A DNA stretch of 64,000 nt from Arthrobacter roseus (GTDB lineage Bacteria > Actinomycetota > Actinomycetes > Actinomycetales > Micrococcaceae): assembly GCF_016907875.1 (NCBI RefSeq), contig NZ_JAFBCU010000001.1, positions 1,426,001 through 1,490,000 of the forward strand, read 5' to 3'. Each line of letters begins with the position of its first letter. The first letter of the stretch is position 1. Shown piece after piece: positions 9,119 to 18,248 of this stretch. A program made the position numbers and the translations under genes. The notes below the pieces were generated by a model. The model saw only the letters and a list, made by a program, of their open reading frames with translations. It was not told where the DNA came from and did not search any database.

Positions 9119-10153
9119 TCAGGGGGTTCTGCCAGTAAGCGGTGGTCCTGGACTGGCGTGGCCCTCGATCCCGGGGGTGGGGTCAGGCGCGGTTCCGGGA
9201 TGACGTTGAGCGAGCGTGGCGGACTTGAGCCGGGAGATGGCCCAGTGCCGAACCGCGCCATTGCTCAGACTTATCAGGTCCGCGTAGGCGACGATGATCT
9301 GCGACTCCATGGTGTCTAGACTTGATGCCGGATCCGTGAAGTAGCCGGGGTCCAAAGCGTAGGCTTCCACTGTGGGAGGTGTCTCGTCGCACAGCGCCTT
9401 GAGAAACTCCGCGAGTTGGTCCGTCGCGGCGCGATGCAAAGCGATCTTGTCTTCAAACGCAGGAGCGCCAAGGCGCCCGGCGGCTACTTCGTAAGCATAG
9501 GTGGCGAGGTGCTCCGCACGCCGAAGTGATCGGACGGCCAAGGTTTCCGTGTCTGATCCATCTGCTTCAAGGCAAAGGGGATCGGTCGTGGGCGTGGAGG
9601 GCGATGCTTCGGATGCTGGCACAGACTCAGGGGCAGGTGATATTTCATTGGCCAGAACCCATTGCGCTGTTCCGACAGAGGCAAGTAACCGGGCGATACC
9701 TGGATCCGCCAGTTCGGCAACGGCTAGGTTGCGTTCGGCGCTTGTCCTCAGCGCTGCGATGAATTTTCCTTCATCTGGTGTACCTTGCGTATGCGTCGAA
9801 AGAGGGGACGGTTGAGTCGTACCGGCTGGACCGGGTACGCGCAGCAGCGCGGCGTGCTGGTTCAAGACCTCGGAGGCGGAGTGAAAGATATCTTGGCGGC
9901 CGTTTCCGGCAAGTAGCTGGGCGTTGCCAGCAAGCTCAGCTGCGGCCTGCGCAGCCGTATGCTGTGCCTGCACTGTAAAGGACGGGCGCTTCGCACCCTG
10001 TTCGGACACGATGAGTCCAAATCCCAGAACCACCAGGGCAATGACAGTGAAAACCAGAAATCGTCGGAGGAACCGTCCTGCACTCGCTGCGATCGTGCGC
10101 ACTCGGCGTCGCGCGCCTCCTCCAGCTCTCCCCACAGCACACAATCCTGCCAC
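9119..10153 (-). CDS. Membrane-anchored ferritin-like protein (DUF4439)
   Basis: A 344-residue protein with one hydrophobic segment (residues 32-49, FLVFTVIALVVLGFGLIV) after a basic N-terminus, so the bulk is probably outside the membrane. A low-complexity Pro/Ser/Thr stretch (about 175-195) separates two helical parts. The C-terminal part (RAEHLATYAYEVAAGRLG, LHRAATDQLAEFL) matches DUF4439, a ferritin-like four-helix fold whose metal binding is unproven. It is divergent from rimP, as in many Micrococcaceae. The start is uncertain: GTG at 10153 has no clear ribosome site, and another in-frame GTG (at the V of RRRVRT) has GGAGG upstream. Confidence 0.75.
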   Translation of the reverse strand: MAGLCAVGRAGGGARRRVRTIAASAGRFLRRFLVFTVIALVVLGFGLIVSEQGAKRPSFTVQAQHTAAQAAAELAGNAQLLAGNGRQDIFHSASEVLNQHAALLRVPGPAGTTQPSPLSTHTQGTPDEGKFIAALRTSAERNLAVAELADPGIARLLASVGTAQWVLANEISPAPESVPASEASPSTPTTDPLCLEADGSDTETLAVRSLRRAEHLATYAYEVAAGRLGAPAFEDKIALHRAATDQLAEFLKALCDETPPTVEAYALDPGYFTDPASSLDTMESQIIVAYADLISLSNGAVRHWAISRLKSATLAQRHPGTAPDPTPGIEGHASPGPPLTGRTP

Positions 10154-10240
10154 GCCAGGGGCGTGTGGCCGTACCCGTTACGCCGGACCTACTGATTGTC
10201 GTTAGGCTAGTGTCACAACATCATCGAGTCGGAGGCAGTT

Positions 10241-10849
10241 ATGAGGGAGCGGTCCCAGGGCGGCAACCGGAATCAGTCCGGAGAGCAAACGGCAGGTCGG
10301 CTGCCGGTTGAACAGTCGCAGCGTCTGTCGGACCTACTCCGGCCAGTGGTCCAGAATCACGGGCTGTACTTAGAGGGTGTTGACGTCAAAATTGCTGGTG
10401 CTCATCGTACCGTCGCCGTAATCGTTGACCTCCCCGAGGACCAGACCGGAGGAGTGGGGTTGAACTTGATCGCCGAAGTTTCCAGGGGCCTGGCCGATGC
10501 GCTCGACCAGGATCCGGGCGATGATGGCCAGCCGTATAGTCTCGAAGTATCTTCACCCGGCGTCTCACGCCCACTCACGGAACACCGTCACTGGCGTCGT
10601 AGCCTGAACCGGATGGTGAGTGTACGCACCACGGACGGCCGAGACCTCAGCGGACGCGTACTAAAGGTAGAAGACGACGGCGTGCTCATCCTTCCGCAGA
10701 TGCCGGTCAAAAAGGGTGTCAAGCCCAAGCAGGGAGAAGAAGTACATCTGCCTTTCGACGACATACGCAAGGCAAGCGTCGACATTGAATTTGCTCACCC
10801 CGAAGACGGACACGTTATCGGGACATCGCCCGCAGCCGAGGAGGCCTAA
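10241..10849 (+). CDS. rimP: Ribosome maturation factor RimP
   Basis: A 202-residue cytosolic protein needed for maturation of the 30S subunit. The core shows LRPVVQNHGLYLEGVDVKI, the central YSLEVSSPGVSRPL motif (the family signature) and the C-terminal Sm-like barrel with VSVRTTDGRDLSGRVL. It begins at an ATG with GGAGG nine bases upstream and ends directly before nusA, opening the conserved rimP-nusA-ylxR-infB-rbfA-truB operon. Both ends (about 25 residues each) are longer and more polar than in the E. coli protein, which is usual for actinobacteria. Confidence 0.96.
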   Translation: MRERSQGGNRNQSGEQTAGRLPVEQSQRLSDLLRPVVQNHGLYLEGVDVKIAGAHRTVAVIVDLPEDQTGGVGLNLIAEVSRGLADALDQDPGDDGQPYSLEVSSPGVSRPLTEHRHWRRSLNRMVSVRTTDGRDLSGRVLKVEDDGVLILPQMPVKKGVKPKQGEEVHLPFDDIRKASVDIEFAHPEDGHVIGTSPAAEEA

Positions 10850-11842
10850 ATGGATATCGATATGAGTGCGCTGAGGCTGTTGGAAAAAGAAAGAGAAATT
10901 CCGCTCAAGGACCTTATGCCCACTATTGAGCAAGCGTTGTTGGTGGCCTATCACAAGACTCCCGGCGCGCATGAGCAGGCCCGGGCGGAGCTTGACGGCA
11001 AGAATGGGCATGTAACGATTTGGGCTGCTGAACTCGATGACGACGGCAACAGTGTCGGTGAGTTCGATGACACGCCGACAGGGTTTGGCCGAATCGCTGC
11101 CAGTACGGCGCGCCAAGTAATCTTTCAGCGCCTTCGCGACGCCGAGGATGACACCATACTGGGACATTTCAAGGGCAAAGAAGGCGAGCTGGTTTCCGGC
11201 CAGATACAGCAGGGCAATAATCCGCACATGGTGCAGGTGAATCTGGGAACAGTGGAGGCGCTTCTCCCACCGCCGGAGCAGGTTCCGGGGGAGAGCTACA
11301 AACATGGTTCGCGGTTGCGTGCGTTCGTCATCGATGTCCACCGCGGTATGAAGGGGCCATCAATCACGCTCTCACGCTCACATCCGGGTCTTGTCCGCAA
11401 GTTGTTTGAGCTAGAGGTTCCTGAGATTGCCGACAAATCTGTCGAAATTGTTTCACTCGCACGTGAGGCTGGACATCGGACTAAAATTGCGGTCAGGGCC
11501 ACAAAGCCTGGCATCAACGCCAAAGGTTCCTGTATTGGTGAAATGGGCGCGCGAGTCCGGGCTGTCATGTCAGAGCTGAACGATGAAAAGATTGACCTCA
11601 TTGACTACAGCGATGACCCGGCCACGTTCATCGCGAATGCGCTTTCTCCTTCCCGGGTGTCAGCCGTGACGATCACGGACGAGGCCGCACGTTCGGCCAG
11701 GGCGGTAGTTCCCGACTACCAGCTATCTCTTGCCATCGGTAAAGAGGGGCAAAACGCTCGATTGGCGGCTAAACTCACAGGCTGGCGCATCGATATCGTA
11801 TCGGACGCGGTGTCGGCGAAAGCGCCGATCGAGCAGCCCTGA
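10850..11842 (+). CDS. nusA: Transcription termination/antitermination factor NusA
   Basis: A 330-residue RNA polymerase-associated factor that controls pausing, termination and antitermination. Domains in order are the N-terminal polymerase-binding domain (about 1-105), S1 (about 110-180, [20 protein letters not shown]), KH1 (about 205-270, [27 protein letters not shown]) and KH2 (to about 320, [21 protein letters not shown]). It lacks the acidic C-terminal repeats of proteobacterial NusA, as expected for actinobacteria. The ATG lies one base after the rimP stop. Confidence 0.97.
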   Translation: MDIDMSALRLLEKEREIPLKDLMPTIEQALLVAYHKTPGAHEQARAELDGKNGHVTIWAAELDDDGNSVGEFDDTPTGFGRIAASTARQVIFQRLRDAEDDTILGHFKGKEGELVSGQIQQGNNPHMVQVNLGTVEALLPPPEQVPGESYKHGSRLRAFVIDVHRGMKGPSITLSRSHPGLVRKLFELEVPEIADKSVEIVSLAREAGHRTKIAVRATKPGINAKGSCIGEMGARVRAVMSELNDEKIDLIDYSDDPATFIANALSPSRVSAVTITDEAARSARAVVPDYQLSLAIGKEGQNARLAAKLTGWRIDIVSDAVSAKAPIEQP

Positions 11843-11848
11843 TCCGCA

Positions 11849-11908
11849 GTCCATCCGGCGGGCGTGGGGTACAGGATGGACGGATAGGCTTCATAAACGC
11901 GATAGAAT
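11849..11908 (+). promoter_or_regulatory. Dyad and possible promoter between nusA and ylxR
   Basis: GTCCATCC (11849-11856) is the exact inverse of GGATGGAC (11874-11881), with 17 bases between. A -10-like TAGAAT follows at 11903-11908, about 45 bases before the ylxR start. The dyad has no T-run, so it is not a typical terminator. An internal promoter for ylxR-infB with an operator-like dyad is possible; the -35 is not convincing. Confidence 0.3.
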
Positions 11909-11959
11909 GACACCGACCGGGTTATTCACACCACGCCAGCCGGAGTCTGGAGGACAGTC

Positions 11960-12298
11960 ATGACCTTTCGTGACCCGCCGACTCACGTGCCGCAGCGCAC
12001 CTGCATAGGCTGCCGTGGCAAGGATGACCGTAGCGTTCTCGTTCGGCTGGTCAGATCGGGTGAAGACAGTTCCAGCGTCTTCGTCGATCCGAATTGCCGC
12101 ATGCCGGGGCGCGGTGCGTGGTTGCACCGAAACCCAGAATGTCTGGAAATGGCCGTCAGGCGTCGCTCTTTGAACAGGGCCTTTCGGGCATCTGTCGAAA
12201 GCGATAAAGTGAAGGAATTTTTCCAGCACAACGTGGAGCCCCATCCTGGGGCGGCACGTGAATTGACCGTCCAATGTGAAAGCGGGTCTGAAAACTGA
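11960..12298 (+). CDS. ylxR: YlxR-family RNA-binding protein (DUF448)
   Basis: A 112-residue YlxR protein with the family signature PQRTCIGCRGKDDR (about 11-24), CRMPGRGAWLHRNPECLE in the middle and RRRSLNRAFR near the end. The fold binds RNA, and members have been reported to affect RNase P activity or nucleoid-associated gene regulation. It sits in its conserved place between nusA and infB. GGAGG at 11948-11953 precedes the ATG at a suitable distance. Confidence 0.93.
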   Translation: MTFRDPPTHVPQRTCIGCRGKDDRSVLVRLVRSGEDSSSVFVDPNCRMPGRGAWLHRNPECLEMAVRRRSLNRAFRASVESDKVKEFFQHNVEPHPGAARELTVQCESGSEN

Positions 12299-12362
12299 TG
12301 GAAACCCGATGAGTACCCAGCGATGAGCGTCCAACAATGACTAATCTGTTGTGCTCCGCAGA

Positions 12363-12439
12363 GGGTCCCCTAAGGCTGGGAACAGCCGGGACCCACATCA
12401 AATATTAGACGGTTCGTGCCTGGCTCGGTGCGGACCGAG
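12363..12439 (+). promoter_or_regulatory. Two-hairpin leader before infB
   Basis: The 152 bases between ylxR and infB hold two hairpins. The first has outer arms GGGTCCC (12363-12369) and GGGACCC (12388-12394) and inner arms GGCTG (12374-12378) and CAGCC (12383-12387) closed by a GGAA (GNRA-type) tetraloop, with CTAA bulged on one side. The second pairs CTCGGT (12424-12429) with ACCGAG (12434-12439) around GCGG and ends three bases before the AGGAG ribosome site. Neither is followed by a T-run, so a role in RNA stability or translation control of IF2 is more likely than termination. Confidence 0.5.
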
Positions 12440-12450
12440 ACAGGAGAAAA

Positions 12451-15270
12451 GTGGCCAAGGTCCGCGTACACGAGCTCGCCAAAGAGCTCGGAATCACTTC
12501 TAAGGACGCTGTAGCTAAGCTGCAGGAACTGGGCGAATTCGTTCGCTCCGCGTCCTCAACCATTGAAGCCCCCGTAGTCAAAAAACTCCGTGGGGCTTTC
12601 CCTGATGCCCCCGTGAAGACCGCTTCCGCGGCTCCACCGCAGGCATCCAAACCCAAGCCAGCCACAGGGACGGCTGCATCTCCAGCTGAGAACAAGGAAT
12701 CTGCCCCAACACCTGGGGCGCGCCCCTCGGCGCCAAAACCGGGTAAAGCGGCGGCACCATCCGCGTCGCCTGAGACACCTGAACCCGCAGCAGCGAAGAC
12801 ACAGAGCGAGCCGGAGCCCAAGGCTGAGAAGGCAGAGGCCACGCAGGCCCCGTCGACTACGACAAAGCCTGCAGCAAAGCCGGGCGCACGGCCCACGCCC
12901 GGACCGGCAGCACCTGAGGCTCCAAGGCCTGGTGCCCGCCCGGGCAATAATCCCTTCGCCCCGTCGCAGGGAATGCCGCGGCCAAGCCGTAAGGATGACC
13001 AGCGGCCCGGCGGACCCCGTCCAGGTAATAACCCCTTTGCACCCTCACAGGGAATGCCAAGGCCGGGCCGTCGGGACGACGAACGTCCAGGTGGGCCCAA
13101 ACCCGCTGCCGGTGCGCCGCGCACCGGAGCGCCTCGTACGGGGGCGCCACGTCCAGGAGCGCCCCGCCCAACCACTCCGAGTGGACAGCGTGCCACTCCG
13201 GGTATGATGCCGAACCGTACGGAACCACCGGCACCGGCGCGTGGTAATGATCGTCCAGGCGGTGGGCCACGGCGAGGTGGCGGAAGCGGCCCCGTTGGCG
13301 GCGGTTTTGGCAAGGGTGGCCGCGGTCGCGGTGGCACCGCCGGCGCATTCGGTAAGGGCGGAGCAGGCCGAGGTAAGCAGCGTAAGTCCAAGCGGGCAAA
13401 GCGCCAGGAACTGGAGCAGATGTCCGCTCCGTCGGCTGGTGGCGTGTCGGTACCTCGTGGTGACGGTAACACCGTTATCAGGCTGCGTCGTGGCTCGTCG
13501 ATTTCTGAGTTCGCGGAAAAGATTGATGCAAACCCCGCGTCCTTGGTGACGGTTCTTATTCATCTGGGTGAAATGGCCACGGCCACGCAGTCGCTGGATG
13601 AGGGCACCTTTGAGGTGCTGGGCAAAGAGCTGGGCTATAAAATCCAGGTTGTATCGCCTGAAGATGAAGAGCGCGAGCTCTTCGATTCCTTCGACATCAA
13701 CCTTGACGCCGAGTTGGAGGCTGAAGGAGACGAGGAACTCCAGGCCCGACCCCCCGTGGTCACAGTCATGGGACACGTCGACCACGGTAAGACGCGGCTT
13801 TTGGATGCCATCCGAAAGTCCAACGTCATCAGTGGTGAGCATGGTGGTATTACCCAGCACATCGGGGCTTACCAGATTGACCACACGCATGAAGAAGAGA
13901 ACCGTCCGATCACGTTCATCGACACCCCGGGCCACGAGGCGTTCACGGCCATGCGTGCCCGTGGTGCGAGGGTGACAGACATTGCCGTGCTGGTTGTCGC
14001 AGCGGATGACGGCGTTATGCCACAGACCGTTGAGGCACTCAATCACGCTCAGGCGGCTGGCGTCCCGATCGTCGTTGCGGTGAACAAGATTGACAAGGAC
14101 GGTGCCAACCCTGACAAGGTCAAGGGGCAGCTGACCGAGTACGGACTGGTTCCGGAGGAATATGGTGGCGACACCATGTTTGTCCACGTATCTGCGCTGC
14201 AGGGAGTCGGCATCGAGGAGCTGCTTGAGGCCGTGCTGCTCACAGCAGACGCTGCTCTTGATATGCGCGCCAACCCGGACAAGGACGCACGTGGAATTGC
14301 GATCGAAGCGAACCTGGATAAGGGTCGCGGAGCTGTGGCAACGGTGCTCGTCCAGTCCGGTACCCTGCAGGTCGGTGACACGATCGTGGCGGGCAACGCT
14401 CACGGACGCGTTCGCGCCATGTTCGACGAGAACGGAGCGAACCTCACTGAGGCTGGACCTTCACGTCCGGTCCAGGTCCTTGGTCTCTCCACGGTTCCGC
14501 GTGCAGGAGATACATTCCTGGTGACATCAGACGAGCGTACGGCCCGTCAGATCGCTGAGAAGCGGGAGGCGGCGGACCGCAATGCGGCCCTGGCTAAACG
14601 CCGTAAGCGTGTCAGTCTGGAAGACTTTGATCAGGCTGTCGCCGAGGGCAAGATCGATACTCTCAACCTCATCCTCAAGGGCGATGTGTCCGGTGCTGTC
14701 GAAGCCCTCGAGGACGCACTGCTCAAGATCGATGTTGGCGAAGGCGTTCAGCTGCGAGTTATCCACCGTGGAGTTGGTGCGATCACCCAGAACGACGTCA
14801 ACCTGGCAACAGTGGACAGTGCCGTCATTATCGGGTTCAACGTTCGTCCTGCCGAGCGGGTGGCCGAATTGGCTGACCGCGAGGGCGTGGATATGCGCTT
14901 CTACTCGGTCATCTACGGGGCCATCGACGACATTGAGAATGCGCTCAAGGGCATGCTCAAGCCGGAGTACGAAGAGGCTCAGCTCGGTACGGCGGAGGTC
15001 CGGGAAGTCTTCCGGTCCTCCAAGTATGGGAACATTGCTGGCTCGATTGTCCGCAGCGGTATCATCCGTCGTAACACCAAGGCACGTTTGGTACGTGATG
15101 GAGCCGTCGTTGGAGACAACCTCACTATTGAGTCGCTCAAACGGTTCAAGGACGATGCCACGGAAGTCCGCACGGACTACGAGTGCGGTATCGGCCTCGG
15201 CTCGTTCAACGATGTCAAGGAAGGCGACATCGTCGAGACGTTCGAGATGCGCGAAAAACCACGCATCTAA
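12451..15270 (+). CDS. infB: Translation initiation factor IF-2
   Basis: A 939-residue GTPase that delivers fMet-tRNA to the 30S subunit and promotes subunit joining. The N-terminal domain ([19 protein letters not shown], 5-23) is followed by a long Ala/Pro/Gly/Arg-rich region (about 55-320) with an internal duplication of [14 protein letters not shown] and short [10 protein letters not shown] repeats. The GTPase core has G1 GHVDHGKT (441-448), G3 DTPGH (491-495) and G4 NKID (about 545), followed by the C-terminal tRNA-binding domains. GTG at 12451 has AGGAG five bases upstream. The repetitive region gives long false frames on the other strand. Confidence 0.97.
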   Translation: MAKVRVHELAKELGITSKDAVAKLQELGEFVRSASSTIEAPVVKKLRGAFPDAPVKTASAAPPQASKPKPATGTAASPAENKESAPTPGARPSAPKPGKAAAPSASPETPEPAAAKTQSEPEPKAEKAEATQAPSTTTKPAAKPGARPTPGPAAPEAPRPGARPGNNPFAPSQGMPRPSRKDDQRPGGPRPGNNPFAPSQGMPRPGRRDDERPGGPKPAAGAPRTGAPRTGAPRPGAPRPTTPSGQRATPGMMPNRTEPPAPARGNDRPGGGPRRGGGSGPVGGGFGKGGRGRGGTAGAFGKGGAGRGKQRKSKRAKRQELEQMSAPSAGGVSVPRGDGNTVIRLRRGSSISEFAEKIDANPASLVTVLIHLGEMATATQSLDEGTFEVLGKELGYKIQVVSPEDEERELFDSFDINLDAELEAEGDEELQARPPVVTVMGHVDHGKTRLLDAIRKSNVISGEHGGITQHIGAYQIDHTHEEENRPITFIDTPGHEAFTAMRARGARVTDIAVLVVAADDGVMPQTVEALNHAQAAGVPIVVAVNKIDKDGANPDKVKGQLTEYGLVPEEYGGDTMFVHVSALQGVGIEELLEAVLLTADAALDMRANPDKDARGIAIEANLDKGRGAVATVLVQSGTLQVGDTIVAGNAHGRVRAMFDENGANLTEAGPSRPVQVLGLSTVPRAGDTFLVTSDERTARQIAEKREAADRNAALAKRRKRVSLEDFDQAVAEGKIDTLNLILKGDVSGAVEALEDALLKIDVGEGVQLRVIHRGVGAITQNDVNLATVDSAVIIGFNVRPAERVAELADREGVDMRFYSVIYGAIDDIENALKGMLKPEYEEAQLGTAEVREVFRSSKYGNIAGSIVRSGIIRRNTKARLVRDGAVVGDNLTIESLKRFKDDATEVRTDYECGIGLGSFNDVKEGDIVETFEMREKPRI

Positions 15271-15278
15271 GATGTCCT

Positions 15279-15315
15279 GTTGGGAGGGACGGACAAGACG
15301 TTCGTCTCTCCCAAC
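15279..15315 (+). promoter_or_regulatory. Long hairpin between infB and rbfA
   Basis: A 13-base left arm (15279-15291, GTTGGGAGGGACG) pairs with 15303-15315 (CGTCTCTCCCAAC) with a single G-U wobble and an 11-base loop. It lies eight bases after the infB stop. No T-run follows and rbfA starts about 50 bases on, so it looks like an RNA processing or stability element and not a full terminator. Confidence 0.5.
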
Positions 15316-15365
15316 GGAATGTCATATCAAGAAACTTTCATGCCTGGAGACCCTAAGGAGCGGTT

Positions 15366-15863
15366 ATGGCAGACCCGGCACGCGCAGCACGGCTTGCGCA
15401 GCGAATCAAAGTGGTCGTCGCGGAGGCATTGCGTCGGCGCGTCAAGGATCCACGCATGGAGGCGATCACTATCACGGACGCCAGAGTCACCAACGATCTC
15501 CAGCACGCAACGCTCTACTACACGGTTTTTGGGGACAGCGAGCAGGCAGCAGATACCCGGAGAGCGCTTGAATCAGCCAAGGGTGTGCTGCGCAACGAAG
15601 TTGGTCGGAACCTCACTGTCAGGTTGACTCCCACCTTGGAATTCGTTCCAGATGAGATTCCTGTGAACGCGAGCCATCTCGAAGGGCTGCTCCGCGCGGC
15701 CAAAGAACGGGACGCTGAAGTCGCTGCGTTGGCGCAGGGTGCTGCCTTTGCAGGCGAACCAGACCCGTACCGGACAGAGGACGCAGCAGAGGACCCCGTT
15801 GAGGGGTCGGATCTTGGGACCGACGGAACCGTCCGTCCTGACGATACTGACGACGAACGCTAG
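15366..15863 (+). CDS. rbfA: Ribosome-binding factor A
   Basis: A 165-residue protein that binds the 30S subunit during late 16S rRNA processing and cold adaptation. The single KH-like domain is clear: RAARLAQRIKVVVAEALRRRVKDPR, ITITDARVTNDLQHATLYYTV and LTVRLTPTLEFVPDE. The C-terminal 40 residues are acidic and disordered, as in other actinobacteria. AAGGAG lies upstream of the ATG, and truB begins seven bases after its stop. Confidence 0.95.
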   Translation: MADPARAARLAQRIKVVVAEALRRRVKDPRMEAITITDARVTNDLQHATLYYTVFGDSEQAADTRRALESAKGVLRNEVGRNLTVRLTPTLEFVPDEIPVNASHLEGLLRAAKERDAEVAALAQGAAFAGEPDPYRTEDAAEDPVEGSDLGTDGTVRPDDTDDER

Positions 15864-15870
15864 GGTCGCT

Positions 15871-16791
15871 GTGGGAGGCAAACCGCAGTCGGGACCTTCT
15901 GGGCTGATCATCGTGGACAAGCCGCAGGAATGGACAAGTCACGATGTCGTCGGGCGTGTGAGACGACTGGCAGGGACCCGGAAAGTCGGGCACGCAGGAA
16001 CCCTGGATCCGATGGCCACTGGAGTCCTGGTCGTAGGCGTCAACAAGGCAACGCGGTTGCTCACCTACATCGTGGGAACGTCTAAGACGTATGCGGGCAC
16101 GATTCGTTTGGGACAGTCAACGCGAACGGACGATGCCGAAGGCGAGATTCTCGCCGAACACATCGCCGCTGCGGTGACGGAAGAAGCCGTTCTGGACGTT
16201 GTGGCGTCGCTGACAGGTGAGATTATGCAGGTTCCCAGCAGCGTAAGCGCTATCAAAGTCAACGGTGAGCGCGCCTATGCCCGGGTCCGTTCAGGCGAGG
16301 AAGTGTCTCTGGCTGCCCGTCCGATCACCGTGCATAGTTTCGAAGTCGCTGATGTCCGCCGGATCCGCGGTGGCAAGCTCGTGGACGTCGATGTAACTGT
16401 GGACTGCAGTTCGGGCACCTATATACGTGCCCTTGCACGAGATCTGGGTAGCGCGCTGGGTGTCGGCGGTCATTTGACCGCGCTACGCAGAACCAGAGTG
16501 GGACCGTACTCGCTGGAGGGCGCATTTACGCTGGAAGAGTTGGCTGAAAACTTCAATATGCTCAGCTTGGACGATGCAGCGCGGGCACTGTTCCCCGTAC
16601 GTGAGCTCTTGGATACGGAAGCCGTGGACCTGTCCTTCGGGAGACGGATTCCGGCAGGGACTGGCACCAACGAGGGGCCAGTGGCTGCGTTTGCACCAGA
16701 TGGCAGGCTGATGGCACTTCTGGAGGACCGAGAGGACGCAGCCAAGCCGCTTCTCGTGTTTGCGGCAGACGATGGAGGATCCGCCCGGTGA
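15871..16791 (+). CDS. truB: tRNA pseudouridine-55 synthase
   Basis: A 306-residue enzyme that makes pseudouridine at position 55 in the T-loop of tRNAs. It shows SGLIIVDKPQEWTSHDVV near the N-terminus, the catalytic-aspartate motif HAGTLDPMATGVLVVG (about 42-57), the SAIKVNGERAYARVRSG segment and CSSGTYIRALARDLG. GTG at 15871 gives the expected start just before the conserved core. Its stop overlaps the next GTG by four bases, tying it to three membrane protein genes. Confidence 0.96.
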   Translation: MGGKPQSGPSGLIIVDKPQEWTSHDVVGRVRRLAGTRKVGHAGTLDPMATGVLVVGVNKATRLLTYIVGTSKTYAGTIRLGQSTRTDDAEGEILAEHIAAAVTEEAVLDVVASLTGEIMQVPSSVSAIKVNGERAYARVRSGEEVSLAARPITVHSFEVADVRRIRGGKLVDVDVTVDCSSGTYIRALARDLGSALGVGGHLTALRRTRVGPYSLEGAFTLEELAENFNMLSLDDAARALFPVRELLDTEAVDLSFGRRIPAGTGTNEGPVAAFAPDGRLMALLEDREDAAKPLLVFAADDGGSAR

Positions 16792-17162
16792 CAGCCGCCG
16801 GATTCTTCATCGTAGGTGCTCTCGTATGTCTTATCTCGACATTACTCTGTTTCGGGGCAGCAACGCTGAGGCAACCGCCGAACGACATCACGATTATTTC
16901 GGTAGCGGTCGTGGAGCTTTTTCTCGTTGTTTATGCTGTCTCAGCTGCTATTAGACAGTTCACCGGAGAACCCGTCCTAGGTGAGCTCTGGGAGTTCTGG
17001 GGATACCTCCTGACCGCCCTGCTGGTGCCCGTTGGGGCTTTTTGGTGGGCCATACTTGAACGCTCCCGCTGGAGCAATCTAGTTCTTGGTGCAGTGGGTA
17101 TCACCATTTTTGTGATGCTGTTCCGCATGGAACAAATCTGGAGTGGAGCGGTGAGTATATGA
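16788..17162 (+). CDS. Four-helix membrane protein of unknown function
   Basis: A 124-residue protein of four predicted hydrophobic helices (about 1-25, 36-58, 70-88, 95-112) with little outside the membrane. A short FTGEPVLGELWEFWGYLL segment, including the repeated aromatic W.FWGY, lies between helices 2 and 3. I do not recognise a family with known function. The GTG start overlaps the truB stop (GTGA), and its stop overlaps the next ATG, so it is translated as part of the same operon. Confidence 0.8.
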   Translation: MTAAGFFIVGALVCLISTLLCFGAATLRQPPNDITIISVAVVELFLVVYAVSAAIRQFTGEPVLGELWEFWGYLLTALLVPVGAFWWAILERSRWSNLVLGAVGITIFVMLFRMEQIWSGAVSI

Positions 17163-17632
17163 GTCATTCCTTGACCGGTGCGCGGCGACCCCCCGAACCA
17201 TCAGACCGGCGGTCCGGGCCCGGCCGGTTACTCATCGCCGTCTATGGGATTTTTGCTGTCTCGTCGACAGCTAGGGCTGGTTACCAGATAGCCACGAAAT
17301 TTGGTGAGGCACCCATCGCGTACTTACTCTCGGCCCTCGCCGCCGTGGTGTACATCATCGCAACGGTGTCTCTTGCACGCCGAGGGAACAGTGCGTTCTG
17401 GGTCGCCGTCGGGGCTGTCGGAGTCGAACTCGTGGGCGTGTTGACGATCGGTTCGTTCAGTATTGTCGACACCGGGGTTTTTCCGCACGACACCGTCTGG
17501 TCAGCGTTCGGCATGGGATACGGATTTGTGCCACTTATCCTGCCTGTTCTTGGGTTGCTGTGGCTTTACCGTCATAGGCCCTCCAAGCTGGATAGAATTC
17601 ACATAGACGACGAGCCGAGGAGAACACCATGA
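17159..17632 (+). CDS. Membrane protein of unknown function
   Basis: A 157-residue protein with a Pro/Arg-rich N-terminal tail (1-22) and four hydrophobic segments (roughly 23-42, 50-74, 80-102, 117-138), ending in a charged tail. The third segment contains WVAVGAVGVELVGVL and the loop after it VDTGVFPHDTVWSAFGMGYGF. It resembles small conserved actinobacterial membrane proteins of no known role. ATGA overlaps on both sides couple it to its neighbours. Confidence 0.78.
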   Translation: MSHSLTGARRPPEPSDRRSGPGRLLIAVYGIFAVSSTARAGYQIATKFGEAPIAYLLSALAAVVYIIATVSLARRGNSAFWVAVGAVGVELVGVLTIGSFSIVDTGVFPHDTVWSAFGMGYGFVPLILPVLGLLWLYRHRPSKLDRIHIDDEPRRTP

Positions 17633-18198
17633 CGGAACCAAGCCCAGAGAAGGGGAACGCTGGCGCCGGTGCCCACGAGTCAGCTTCACAGCCGCCAGCA
17701 AGTCGTGTCGGCAAGAGCGGAAACGGCAAGAAGACGCCAAGTGCCGGAGCCAAGACGGTGGTTGACGGCGGCAAAGACCGCAGTGATTGGAACGTTTTTC
17801 GCACCGTAGTGATCGCTGTCGGCGTCGTCGTCATTGGGTTTGGTGCTTATGCCCTCGTGACCGGTACTGCCGGATTGCCCGAATCGTCCGATCAGCCCAT
17901 CAATGCGACGCTGGAGAGCCAGTTCCGGTTCTTTGCGGCAATGATGGTTGGAGTCGGCGCAGCTTTTGTCGCGATTGCCATCAAGTTCCAGTGGTCGAAT
18001 ATGTTGTGGCTAGTCTGCTTGATGATATTCGTCGGCGGTATCGGCCGCGTTCTCTCGTGGGCCTTTTCCGGCACCCCGCATTTCACCCTGATCATACTCA
18101 TGGTCATTGAATTGGCGTTTCCTGCTGCGCTGGTCGTGTGGCACGCCTATATCGTCAAAACCAGTGAAATCAAGCAGCAATACGCTCAGAGCCGTTAA
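17629..18198 (+). CDS. DUF4345-like membrane protein
   Basis: A 189-residue protein with a 55-residue hydrophilic N-terminus rich in Gly, Ser and Ala and four membrane helices. The second half carries the DUF4345 pattern: TLESQFRFFAAMMVGVGAAF, then GGIGRVLSWAFSGTP and a final helix with ELAFPAAL. Function is unknown. It closes a run of three membrane genes fused by four-base overlaps to truB, then ribF follows after 50 bases. Confidence 0.75.
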   Translation: MTEPSPEKGNAGAGAHESASQPPASRVGKSGNGKKTPSAGAKTVVDGGKDRSDWNVFRTVVIAVGVVVIGFGAYALVTGTAGLPESSDQPINATLESQFRFFAAMMVGVGAAFVAIAIKFQWSNMLWLVCLMIFVGGIGRVLSWAFSGTPHFTLIILMVIELAFPAALVVWHAYIVKTSEIKQQYAQSR

Positions 18199-18248
18199 TC
18201 CGGAGCTGTCAGCAACCAAGTTCTTTCGATATTCCCTGCAGGAGCCAC

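Noticed and set aside
12405-13472. 355-codon open frame on the minus strand rich in Pro/Gly/Arg
   Set aside because: It lies opposite the repetitive Ala/Pro/Gly region of infB and its composition is the mirror of those codons; no domain or ribosome site.
13045-14403. 452-codon minus-strand open frame
   Set aside because: Antisense shadow of the highly conserved infB GTPase region; infB itself is intact.
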